From: Boswellia sacra | Taxonomy: Eukaryota; Streptophyta; Magnoliopsida; Sapindales; Burseraceae | Length of the DNA stretch: 64,000 nucleotides | NCBI GenBank assembly: GCA_013180625.2 | Contig: SNVD02014965.1 | Location: 186,001-250,000 of the forward strand | Reading direction: 5' to 3' | Part shown: piece by piece, positions 1-10,185 of the stretch | Layout: each line of letters starts with the position of its first letter | Position numbering within the stretch: the stretch's first letter is position 1 | Notes under the pieces: generated by a model | What the model was told of the DNA's origin: nothing | What the model saw: only the letters and a program-made list of their open reading frames with translations | Database searches by the model: none | Made by a program: the position numbers and the translations under genes

Positions 1-188
1 AACATATAATTAACTAATAGACGGGCATCATTTTCATTTTTAAGGTGTTCAGCAATAAAGCTAGGGCTTTTAAATAAAACATTCCAGGTTTTGTAAACAC
101 ACCTGAATCTTAACAAAGATTTTACTGGTAGTCTTGATAGAATTGCAAATATAATATCGTTTGACAAATCTCCCTTGCTTGTCTCCAT
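1..188 (-). CDS. F-box protein, SLF/SFB-like (N-terminal part, cut by window edge)
   Basis: Reading the minus strand from the ATG at 188-186 gives an open frame to the window edge, about 62 codons. It begins METSKGDLSNDI and contains an F-box with the LSRLPVKSLLRFRCV core, at about residues 14-55. Gene B at 9073-10185 starts MVTSKGDL, so both belong to one subfamily whose ATG lies in the main exon. F-box proteins of this kind act as substrate adaptors in SCF (SKP1-CUL1-F-box) ubiquitin ligases; that is family knowledge. One oddity is Tyr in place of the usual second Cys of the CVCK motif. The remaining roughly 300 codons lie outside the window, so I cannot tell whether the gene is intact. A GTATGAAT donor-like site at about 526-533 may mark a 5' UTR intron. 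Confidence 0.8.
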   Translation of the reverse strand, partial: METSKGDLSNDIIFAILSRLPVKSLLRFRCVYKTWNVLFKSPSFIAEHLKNENDARLLVNYM

Positions 189-1614
189 TATCTTATACTT
201 AGGTCTCAATCAAATGTACCCTTTTCCTATATCAAGAAATTTTACATCAATTGTAACACACTAATTTTGTTTAAAATTTATTATTACCGATCTACAGTAT
301 AACAGAGGCCTAAAATATATAAAAATTTATCTATAAAACAAAATAATGTGTGTGCATAAATTTTATTCCTTTATGTATTCTCTTTATTGCAGTTAGAAAT
401 TTCTTCGTTGACGTTTCCATCTAAATATCTTTTTTTCCTGTGAATACATTGTGATTCAAATATTTATAATGAAAAATTGATGGATAAAGCCAAAGAAAGA
501 AAGAAGAATTAAAAGAGAAAATTCATACCGTTGTGTGTATGCGATTCAAATGTCGTTGCAATGGTTTAAAACATAAAAAAATTTAGTCATCATCAAGATT
601 GGTCAAATCTGCCGGCGATCAAGATCAATCCAAATTCTAATAAAAACCATCAAAGTCAATTGCAATAGAGATTTTGATGTAGGAAGTTAATTCATGACAC
701 GAGGTAAATTCTTAGGAATAAGAAGAAAGGGTAAATAGTGGCCATAACTCCATATCCAAGTTTGACTGCAACAAAATTATCGCATCTTGTAGTTGGATGT
801 AATTAGTTTGTGGATTTTGCTTAGCTTTCTTATATTTCTTCAAAACAAAAGATAGATAGCAAACAAAAATTTATGGAGGCTAATTATGAACACCATTGGA
901 TGTATTCCTAATAAAGGATCTATATCATTGTTTAAGTATTGATCAGATTAAAATAGAACAAACGAGTCATCATCTACATAAATTAAGTATACTCGTATTT
1001 TAGTTTATATATTAACTGCCACAAAATACACTAATGGTGTTTTTGTAATTAAGTCTCCTTTTCTACATAATTATTATGCACTTAAAACCCAAGAATTTCA
1101 ACTTATGCCATTAAATTATATTGTGTCTATAATAATGTTTAAAAGTATATGGCTTAACATATTGACTTAATACTTATGTGAGGCAGACATACCATACCAT
1201 TGTATTGAGGTAGTATGTCTCAGCACTCATATTCTGCCATCAGTTAAAGATGGTTGAAATTACAAATCATTTTCAAAATCTTCTTTCCAACCCACTTATG
1301 AATTTATGTCATTACTTCATTAGATAAAAAGTTGACTAGCCTTTTATGTAATTAGATGAGTTCACCAGATCAGTAAAATGGCCTAGTGTGTAAGTTTACT
1401 AAATTCATTAGCTTCCTCCGCTTCACTCCCATAATTAGGAAAGTTGGGAAGTATATATTTATTAGGAAACATCTTGATTCCTTCTTTGTCAAGAAGAAAC
1501 TTTTGCCAGAGTTCCAAGAGTTGGTCCACATCACCACAAGGCCATTGGCTGACCAGGAGATGCCACGTGCAGATATTTGATAGAAAACTATTAAAATAGT
1601 CTGAGAATCCTAGA
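189..1614. other. Intergenic, upstream of the truncated F-box gene
   Basis: AT-rich sequence without a convincing coding frame. The proximal part should contain the promoter and 5' UTR of the gene at 1-188. A sequence near 520-660 distantly resembles the exon-1 blocks of the other F-box genes, but its ATG is replaced by ACG. Short open frames around 1386-1580 have no recognisable content. Confidence 0.5.
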
Positions 1615-1622
1615 GGAATGCC
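1615..1622. repeat. Target site duplication of hAT MITE (left copy)
   Basis: GGAATGCC, repeated exactly at 2138-2145 on the other side of the element. Confidence 0.88.
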
Positions 1623-2137
1623 TAGGCTTGGGCATTTGCCCCGGCCCCACCACTGTAAGGGGCGGGTACGGGGCTGCATAGAGTCTGCCCCGTCCGGGGC
1701 CGGGTCTTGCATCTAGACCCGTTTGATCGGCCCCGTCCCGCACAGTTAAGGGTAGAAAAGAAAAAATTCAAAATATAGGGACTTAGATGTAATTTCAGGG
1801 GGTTATTTTGTTAAGTTTTAATATATAGGAACTTTCAGGTTATATTTATTTTTTATTTTTTGGCCGTGACGTAAGCATGTTGATGATGTTGTATGAAATT
1901 ATGAATGGACTTAAAAGAAATATTGCGGGTGATGGGATTGAAAAATATAAATATTATGGGGTGTAAATGAAATTTTGCGGGGCGGGACGGGGCGGGTATG
2001 GATCTGTCCAATTTTTTTTGCCCGCCCCGCCCCGCCCCGCAACGGGGCAATGGGGCTGGGCGGGGCAGAAAAAAATGAGGCGCGACGGGGCTGGATACTT
2101 GCTGCCCCGTACCCGCCCCGCCCCGGTACCAAGCCTA
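1623..2137. mobile_element. Non-autonomous hAT MITE, GC-rich
   Basis: The element is 515 bp. It begins TAGGCTTGGG and ends with the inverse, ACCAAGCCTA. Perfect 8-bp target duplications GGAATGCC flank it at 1615-1622 and 2138-2145. TIRs starting TAGG and 8-bp duplications are hallmarks of the hAT superfamily. The interior is strongly GC-rich, with repeated GGGGC/GCCCC runs that stand out from the AT-rich surroundings. It has no transposase frame, so it must have moved in trans. The short frames over it are by-products of GC-rich repeats. Confidence 0.88.
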
Positions 2138-2333
2138 GGAATGCCTGACAATGGAAGTAAACAAGAGAGATAAGTGATAGTGTATAGTAGAGTTGATACT
2201 TAGATGAGAGCTGGACCTCAATCCCTGAGGATTAGCATGAGACCAAATTTTCCCAAGTCTTTACCTGATTTACCCTTTGGGTTGGGTTATTGGGCTTGGG
2301 TCAACATATGTGACATATTTAGTCCCTTCATAA

Positions 2334-3598
2334 GGGATATTAACTTTGAACCTCCTAACAATTAGTTTGAAAAATGTCAATATCCTGTTCAGTAAGAAAC
2401 TAATTTTGAACCCTCAAAACTTAACAATCATTACCCAATGACTAACTTTTAAGTGATAGAATAGTAGTTTTACTCTAATCACTTTTCTTCCCTCTCCTTC
2501 TTCTTAACCCTCCTCTTCTTACATCAAAAACCCATATCAGCAATTCCAGAAGCCCTACCAATTGGAGCTGTAAGAGGTGACCCAAAGTCTACACCTTTCA
2601 GAAATGATACTCCTCCACGATCCAAGACCAATGCACCACCCCTCAAGCTTCATTACAACCTTCTACAATAGCCAAGGCCCCTGCTGTCGATCCCCTTAAT
2701 GGTAATGCTGTCAAGCCCCTTTCTCGTAATGTCCTAGTAATTCACCTACAACCAATGCTCAGTCATCTTACAAGTCCCTTGCTAAGGCTCCATTTCGCGA
2801 CTCCTCTTCCTCCTCCGCCACTCCTTTTTCACCAAAAAGAGTAAGGAGCCTGTTGCCACCAATCCATTCCACTGTTTTGCTGTTAGCACCACACCACCTA
2901 CCTCCATACCAACCGAGTCCGGTTCTTCAGCTCTTAATTAAGGTCTCAATTGTCGCTAATGTGGTCGTTGTTGTAGCTGGCTTCTTCTTCTAAGCTCCAT
3001 CTATGTGGAAGCTTGATAAAGAGATGAATGAAATCATGATATATTCTTTTAATTATTTTTCTGTTTTAATTTCATTGTATGCATCTACTGTTAGTTAATC
3101 AAATAAGAGAGGAAGCCAATAAATACTAAAGGACCTCACGATGATGTTCTATTTTAGCTTCAACTTTATCAACTACAAGTTCAATTTTGAATCAGGGTTG
3201 GATTTATTAATTCATTCTTTATTTACTCTTCGTATTTAATTGTATGTATATGTTTTTCTTTTTCTCTTCTTTTGACAGTTAATACAACCCTAGAGAGAGC
3301 AAACCAAGTTTTTCCTCTATTTAAATTTCAAGCCATCAATAAGAATGGAAGCACAATATGGAATTAATTTTTGTTTTTGAAGTTGATGATACAGGTTTTG
3401 ACCTAAGAAGATGAGGGTTATGATTCTTATGAAGAAAAAGAAGGAAGAAAATTGGTGAGGGTAAAATCGATATTCTATCACCTAAAGTTAGTGATTGGTT
3501 AATGACTATTAAGTTTTAGGGGTTCAAAATTAGTTTCTTATTCAATGCAATGTTGACCATTTCAAAATAATTGTGGGGGGTTGCAAAGTTAATATCCC
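2334..3598. mobile_element. Mutator-like element with long TIRs
   Basis: Segments 2334-2475 and 3461-3598 are imperfect inverted copies of each other over about 140 bp, sharing GGGATATTAACTTTG at the ends and AAGAAACTAATTTTGAACCC further in. Long TIRs of this kind are typical of plant Mutator-like elements. The interior (about 2460-3000) is C-rich and looks unlike the flanks, with Pro/Ser-rich broken frames, so it may hold captured host sequence (Pack-MULE). I found no clear 9-bp target duplication; the outer ends are not fixed to the base. Confidence 0.65.
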
Positions 3599-4249
3599 AT
3601 TTTAAGAACAAAGTCACTATATGCAAACTATGCTCACACAAATTAGAATAGATAGTAGTTATTAATAGATATTAAAACATTAATTGAATAATTAATATAG
3701 AAAGACATTAAAAGTGTAATATCACAAAAATCATTGGTAAAAATGTGCGCATATACTAGTATAATGTCATTCATATTTAAAAACCAAACAGAAGATTTAG
3801 CTTTTTATTGACACTTTAAAAAAAGTGAGAATATTTAATCTATCAGCTCCCACTTAGAAGTAATCATTCTCCCTATCAGAAATATTCGATTTGATTATTT
3901 ACAAGTAGTATATTATATTAAATGATGGTATTTTCAATTCTAGAATCCCTTATACACATAATAAAATAAAATAAAATAAACGCCTTAAATAATCACAATG
4001 TTGATTAAGCCTATGACATTATAAACCAACGTGAATTTTCCAAAATACTACTTATTAGGAAAAAAAAACTTTTATGATTTATAATAATATTTTAATAAAT
4101 TATTTTAATTGTAGAAATTAAAATAAGGTATGATTCATGAGATCATAAGTTATAAATCGCTTGATTATAGGTTTCTGTCCAACTTTCTTTTTTCACACAG
4201 TACGAGGCATGCTGTGTGGTGCGCTTTATTTCAACATTAAAATCTGATC
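3599..4249. other. AT-rich intergenic DNA
   Basis: No coding frame, RNA gene or clear transposon end was recognised. A short AAAAT tandem run lies near 3960-3980. Confidence 0.5.
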
Positions 4250-4443
4250 ACAAATTGGCCACATTTCTTGCTGTTCTTTTGGTTACAAAACCACGGGCCA
4301 TCAATGATTTCCCATTCTGAACGCTCGCAATTGCTCCAATGTCATTTATGTCTAGTTTCACTATCAAATTTCTCCTCACGATTGACCTTGATGATCCTTT
4401 ATAGCATCATTGCAGTCATAGACTAAATCACAAGCAAGATATG
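4250..4443 (+). promoter_or_regulatory. Conserved 5' block and one-codon exon 1 of F-box gene A
   Basis: The block carries motifs shared with the other F-box gene copies: GGCCACATTTCTTG, then ACAAAACCACGGGCCATC, then TAAATCACAAGCAAGATATG directly followed by the donor-like GTATGATT. The ATG is at 4441-4443. An in-frame TAG lies about 40 bases upstream, so no longer N-terminus is available. I infer that this is promoter, 5' UTR and a first coding exon consisting of the start codon alone, spliced over 4444-6215 to the main exon at 6216. Transcript data are absent, so the splice is inferred from conservation among paralogues. Confidence 0.6.
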
Positions 4444-6215
4444 GTATGATTTTTTTTTCTTCCTTGCAAACAAATTAAGATATATTTCTCGTTCATATAA
4501 TTATCCTAATTTGTGCACTGTTTAGAGAAATGTCTATGTCACAAAAACCAATGCATGCAAATAAAATCGATTAAAGGGTATATTCAATATCTAAGAACTG
4601 CAATTATGAGTCCACAATTTTGTGGCCTCCAAAATTTTGTTTCGAATAAAGGAAAATCTACAGGACTCAGGGTATGCTTTTTTCCCTTTTAGACTCTTTA
4701 TATATTCATTTTTGTTCCTTATTGGATAAGTTCATGTAGAATAAAAACATAATGTTTCATCCATGTTGTGAAAAGAACCAAAGCACAAAAGAAAATCCTG
4801 TGACGTTTATGTACAATATCCCTAATGATATCAAAAGATTCAAATACTTATATTCAATTAGTGTCAGTTGGATATTGAATTGGGAGAGATGTTGTTTGCC
4901 TAATGATATCAAGGATTACATGCTTCTTTTATAATTTATTTATTAGAAAATAAGAACAACACAAGAGTATATTTGTACGTTTTTTATTCTTCTAATCTTT
5001 TGACGTAAAAGAACTAGTAATATATTTATGAATCAGTCTTTGATAAGGACATACGTGAACATATAAATCATTAAAAAGTGAATTGAATCAAGTTGGATGA
5101 TGAAGGGATGGAGGTTCCTTACTTGATCATTACACTAACGGAGAATTACCATCCTCGCATCACGATCTACCTTCATTTAGTATTCATCGATCCCTGGACT
5201 GGTTTGGGAATCCACGTCCCTTTACTGCCGTCTCCTTAAAATCAGGCTCTAATAAGATGACGATGACAACACAGCCAACAATTTAAGCTGAGATATATCT
5301 CATATGTTGATCTGTGACCTATAACACAAACAAATTGTAAAATCTAAAATTCAAGACTCAAGGTTGAGGTCTTGAGAGCCAGAGAAAAAGATCAATTGGG
5401 TGAAGATAGATTAGTACTAGAATTCTACATCATTTATTTAGAAATGGTTACCAAGATTTGTGCATCGTATATGACGTAGAATCTACTCCCATCAGTATAA
5501 TACACTTTAAGTGAGTCTAAAAATTAAATCGTTTGAATTAGATACAAAGTAAGCATGAAATATTATCACGATATTAATTATATATGAGAGGGTCTTTACA
5601 CTTTGTCGATCTCAACTTCTCACTATCTTTGCGTCTCTCATTAACACTACGCTTTTATCTTTTGTTAGACTGTCAACAAGTAGTATCATTGTCTTTTTCG
5701 TCATCTACGATTGTACCATCAAAGAATAATAAACTACCAAATCATAAATTCCTTATAATATCTTTTATCATTTATTCGTAGATTTTTTTATAATTTCTAA
5801 ATGGTTTGCTTCTGAAAATATATTTGTCAAACAATTTTAGGATTATGGTTAACTAGAAGCGACAAGACAAGTAAAAAGATGTATTTCAGATAAATTAATG
5901 AGAACATGCATGTATCCACCTTAAAGTTAATTACAACGATTATTCAATTTCTTTTCTTTTTGATCATGTCTTTTATCACCACGTCTGCTATTTTCAAATT
6001 TCATAATGACTTGTGTAACAATACTATTGCATCCTTATTATTTAACTCATTGTGAACTTGGTTTTTTATTCCAAGCTTAAACATAAGAATATACATGTGA
6101 AGGGTGACTATTAGAATATTGGTTGAAAATAAATAAGTCAATATGCAAGATTCCTTTTTTTATTCTTAATCTTTTTTTCTTTTTTCTTTCTTTTTTTTTT
6201 TTTTTTTTTGTGAAG
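4444..6215 (+). other. Inferred first intron of gene A
   Basis: The 1.77-kb stretch starts GTATGA and ends in a T-rich tract of more than 20 bases followed by GTGAAG, a good plant 3' splice site. No coding content was recognised inside; the short frames at 4752-4934 and 5584-5781 have no family features. Confidence 0.5.
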
Positions 6216-7352
6216 ACGTTCCCTCTCAAAGAAATCTCTGATTTCATCATTATGCCAGAAGATGTAAAGATCGAAATTTTGTCCAAGCTGCCTGTGAAAT
6301 CTTTAATACGATTGAGGTGTGTATGCAAACTATGGTATGCGTTAATTAGAAACACTAATTTTATTTCCAAGCATTTTAAATACTACAACGATGAGAATAC
6401 TTATCTCATCATTGAATATGAGATCATTGTTGATTACGGAAGAGATCGTGCTTTAAGCTTATTCCTTGATAAAACACTGTCAGATTTAGCATATCAAGAA
6501 CTTCACATGCCCAAACCTGGTACGCTTTTCGGTCCGGTGAATGGAATATTTTGCATGTGCACGAATAACCGTATAACTCTATGGAACATGGCAATGAGAG
6601 AATATAGAAAACTTCCCAAATGTAACGTTATTCTACCACGACATATGAAGCTTGAATATCTACATATTGGATTTGGATTAGATCCCTTAAGAAACGTTTA
6701 TAAGTTAGTTTTTATACGGTCCTTCTGGGATGAAAAAGGAATGTTTTTATCTGATTGTTCACATTTTGCTGTTTACACCTTAAATACTAATGATTGGAGA
6801 ATTTTAGAAGACAATGAGTGGATTCCTTATCGTTTGAATGATTCTGAAAGCACATACTGGAATGGGGTTTGTTATTGGTTGGCATATCGAGGACATGACT
6901 CTCACAATATCATCCTTTCCTTTCACATGGGTGATGAAGAATTTCAAGAGATTGAGAAGCCAAGCATTCCTCAACAAGCATGGGAAACTCTTGGATTATG
7001 TAATGACTCTCTCACCTTACTACTAATGGATTGGGACTATAACTTTAAAATATGGGTGATGGAAGAAAGGTGTAATTGGATAAAAAAATTAACTTTTGGA
7101 CCAATTCTAGGAGTCTTGTTCCCACGCGGATTTTGGAAAAATGATGAAATTTTTATAGAGTCTAACAATGGGAAACTACTCTTATATGATACTAGGTCTC
7201 AAGAATTGAGGGATCTAGGACACTTCATAAAGGGAGCGGCTGTAGCAGGAATTTTTGTGCATAGCTACAAAGAAAGCTTAGTAAGAATCTGCGCAGATGA
7301 GAATCCGTGGGACTTCAATGATATTCCATGGCATATATTAGGTGTATATTAA
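6216..7352 (+). CDS. F-box protein A, SLF/SFB-like (main exon)
   Basis: The frame is open to TAA at 7350-7352: 378 codons here, 379 aa with the inferred start codon from exon 1. The protein begins TFPLKEISDFIIMPEDVK. The F-box (about residues 14-56) contains LSKLPVKSLIRLRCVCKLW. An F-box-associated region follows with the family blocks GPVNGIFCMC, ITLWNMAMREYRKLPK and FGLDPLRNVYKLVF, then FWKNDEIFIESNNGKLLLYD near the C-terminus, which ends in DIPWHILGVY. Such proteins are SCF ubiquitin-ligase adaptors in cytosol or nucleus; SLF-type members bind S-RNases in pollen, but the substrate here is unknown. If exon 1 is not used, the first ATG would be the M before PEDVK at 6252, giving a protein 12 residues shorter. 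No frame damage is visible. Confidence 0.85.
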   Translation, partial: TFPLKEISDFIIMPEDVKIEILSKLPVKSLIRLRCVCKLWYALIRNTNFISKHFKYYNDENTYLIIEYEIIVDYGRDRALSLFLDKTLSDLAYQELHMPKPGTLFGPVNGIFCMCTNNRITLWNMAMREYRKLPKCNVILPRHMKLEYLHIGFGLDPLRNVYKLVFIRSFWDEKGMFLSDCSHFAVYTLNTNDWRILEDNEWIPYRLNDSESTYWNGVCYWLAYRGHDSHNIILSFHMGDEEFQEIEKPSIPQQAWETLGLCNDSLTLLLMDWDYNFKIWVMEERCNWIKKLTFGPILGVLFPRGFWKNDEIFIESNNGKLLLYDTRSQELRDLGHFIKGAAVAGIFVHSYKESLVRICADENPWDFNDIPWHILGVY

Positions 7353-9072
7353 ATAGATATTGGTTCAAATTGAAAAGTCATGTTCCTCCAAAGAATTTAG
7401 TCGTCTTTGTATGTGTGTGTATTCACTTTCTCTATCGTTATTTAAAGTGATTACAAGGAAAGAGAGTACGAAAGACTATTTATTCTGGATAATCTTGATT
7501 TTTACGATGGAACTATGGGATTATGACTTATTTGTCTATATCACGTGACACTTCGCTTTTATAAATTTTCTGGATTCTTTTCTCAAAAGGCAGTTTGTGA
7601 GCCGGTGCTTCGCATTATATCGAATTTACTTTGATATATGTGCACCGTATCTCTTTTAGGTTTATGGGTGGAACAGGGGCGTTCAGCCCAGCCAAATTTT
7701 GTGGAAATTTTTAATTTGCGGAAAGTTGAAATTATTGTTTTATACCTTTGCAACAAAATTTCTTACCTGTTCCAAACTTTACAAAATAAAAAATAAACAA
7801 ACAAGCAAAAAAATAAAAGATTTATATAGAATATCCATTTTATATCTTATACCACATTTAAAATAAAATTTTTCTTCATATGATCTTTATTCTTGTTTTA
7901 ATGTTTTGTTATAAAATGTAATCAACTAAATCTCAATTTATTAAATTATTACTTTCTATTATCTTAAAAGAAACACACACACTTACAAAATATTAAACTT
8001 ATTTTCTATATTGAATATTATTATACTTACGAAGTTATGATACAAAGTCTGTATCTCAATTAATGTGACAGGTGACATGACAATGCTTTGTGATCATTTG
8101 CTACATCACCGAATGTAATAAATTTTTAATTTTTTTCAATTGCTATCATTTGATTTATCTATCTATTATCTTTTTCTTGAATTAAGAAATTTCTTTCCAC
8201 CCTCATTATTGAATTAAAAATTCTCTTTCTATCTTTAGTCTATTTCTCTCTTAGAGTGATTTGCTCTCCTTAATATATAAGGAATAATTATATACAACTT
8301 ATGTTATATATCCATACAACCAAATTTGTACAACTTAATTAAAATGATTTGATTTTATGAGTATTTACCACATAATTCATTATAATTTCCTTCATTTATT
8401 TTCATTTTTTACTTGTATGGAATTGGTTGTATAAGATGATGGTATATGCAACATTACTTTTAATTTGCTTCAAATCTAAATCTTTATCTTTGCAGTTTTA
8501 AATTTGATACATGAATTGATTTACTAAGAATTTATAGATATATTTTTAAGATAATCATATTTATATATAGTAATTTTCAATTTTAAATATTTATTTGTAT
8601 GTTTAAGATCAATGACTTTGAAGGACGATATAATGTGTTTAGTGCCGTGCCTGGCCCTGCCAAAAGGGTTTAATTTGTTTATTTACAAAAGACTAAAAGT
8701 AGATGTATATGACTATAAAATCCACTACTATTTTATGTGTATGACTGTAAAATCCACTATTTTTTTTAATTAAATTTTGGTTCCATTGCTGGCTTGGTGC
8801 CTTCAAGGATAGCAATAACATAAATAATTAATACTCCCGGATTAGGCCTTGACCTTTAGTCTTTATGGTTCTTAAATTTTTCCCAACGGGTTGTAGCTGT
8901 GACTTAAATTTAATTAATCAACAGGTTGATGCCATCTTTTTTAACTCATTGCCGTTGCCTCAAACACATAATGATTGCAAAAGAAAAAAAAGGGATAATT
9001 ATTTAAATTTTACAAGAAAGTTTACAACTTTATTTGAGAGACTAAATCTTTTTATCTTATATATGTATTCTT
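7353..9072. other. Intergenic between convergent genes A and B
   Basis: AT-rich, with the 3' flanks of A (+) and B (-). No coding sequence or clear transposon end was identified. Confidence 0.5.
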
Positions 9073-10185
9073 CTAATATAAACCCAAGACATTCCATGGA
9101 ATGTCGAAAAAGTTATCCTTTTGACTTATTCTAATCAGACTCTCCTTATAAATATGAATTTCAATCCCCAAAGTTTTAATTCCAAAATCCTTCAATTCTT
9201 GTGTAGTAGGATTATATAAGACCAATCCACCAGTGTTCGATTTTACAAAAAATGTACCATTCTTCCAAAATCTAAGTGGCTCATTGATTCCTAAAAGTGG
9301 TCCAACGGTTGTTTGTTTAGTCCATAACATTTCTTTCATCACCCATATGTCAAAACAACTCTCTATTTTATCTAAAAGTAGCAAAGAGAGAGAACCGTTA
9401 TATACTCCAAGAATCTGAGGTCCTGATTTTTGGATGCATGGCTCTTGTATCTCTTTGAACATTTTATCACCCATGTGAAATGAAAGAATCACTGACTGAC
9501 GGTCATCCCGCAATGCCAACCAATAACAAATTCCTTTCAAGTATACGCTATCAAACTGATGGCGTAGATTATAGCAAATCAATCCATTGTCTCCCAAATC
9601 TGTCCAATAATTAGTACTTAAGGTGTACAATGCAACATGTGAGAATTTAAAAAAGAACTGTCCATTATCATCCCACAAAGTGCGTACCAAAACCAACTTA
9701 TAATCATTACTCACATGATCATATTCAAATCCAACATTACAAAAATAAATTGAAATATTATTTGGAAGAACTGTTTTACATTTTGGTAGGGTTCTAAATT
9801 CTTTAGTTGCAGGATTCCATAGAGCAATGCGATCGTTATTATCACATATGCAAAATAAGCCATCATAAGGACCCATAATTTGTCCAAGTATAGGGATATG
9901 CTTATAAAGATCTTCAATACATGATAAATCTGTTAGTGTTTCGTCGAGGAACAAAGACAAAACATATAACGGCTCACCATCAACGGCGCTGGCATTCATA
10001 TAGTTAACGACAAGATGGGTATTGTCATTGTTGTTTACAAGGTGTTTGGAGATGAGAGTAGGGCTTTCGAGTAAAGCACGCCAATGTTTACAAACACATC
10101 TGAATCGCATCAATGATTTTACAGGTAACTGCGATAGAATTTCAATAATAATATCTTCAAGCAAATCTCCCTTGCTTGTCACCAT
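9073..10185 (-). CDS. F-box protein B, SLF/SFB-like, single-exon frame
   Basis: A complete 370-aa frame runs from ATG at 10185-10183 to TAG at 9075-9073. It starts MVTSKGDLLEDIIIEILSQL; the F-box (about 9-52) includes LPVKSLMRFRCVCKHW. The F-box-associated region shows GPYDGLFCICDNNDRIALWN, FRTLPKCKTVLPN, DYKLVLVRTLWDD and WVMKEMLWTKQTTVGPLLG, and the protein ends DIPWNVLGLY. Unlike A, D, E and F, the start codon lies in the main exon, as in the gene at 1-188. Likely role: substrate adaptor of an SCF ubiquitin ligase. A GTATGAAATT donor-like site at about 10895-10904 and an acceptor-like TATAG before the ATG allow a 5' UTR intron, but that is weak. The frame is intact with no obvious missing motif. 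Confidence 0.9.
   Translation of the reverse strand: MVTSKGDLLEDIIIEILSQLPVKSLMRFRCVCKHWRALLESPTLISKHLVNNNDNTHLVVNYMNASAVDGEPLYVLSLFLDETLTDLSCIEDLYKHIPILGQIMGPYDGLFCICDNNDRIALWNPATKEFRTLPKCKTVLPNNISIYFCNVGFEYDHVSNDYKLVLVRTLWDDNGQFFFKFSHVALYTLSTNYWTDLGDNGLICYNLRHQFDSVYLKGICYWLALRDDRQSVILSFHMGDKMFKEIQEPCIQKSGPQILGVYNGSLSLLLLDKIESCFDIWVMKEMLWTKQTTVGPLLGINEPLRFWKNGTFFVKSNTGGLVLYNPTTQELKDFGIKTLGIEIHIYKESLIRISQKDNFFDIPWNVLGLY

Noticed and set aside
1853..2173. Overlapping Pro/Arg/Gly-rich frames on both strands
   Set aside because: They lie in the GC-rich hAT MITE and arise from GGGGC repeats.
6077..6370. Minus-strand Lys-rich frame over gene A
   Set aside because: Antisense shadow of the T-tract and F-box coding sequence.
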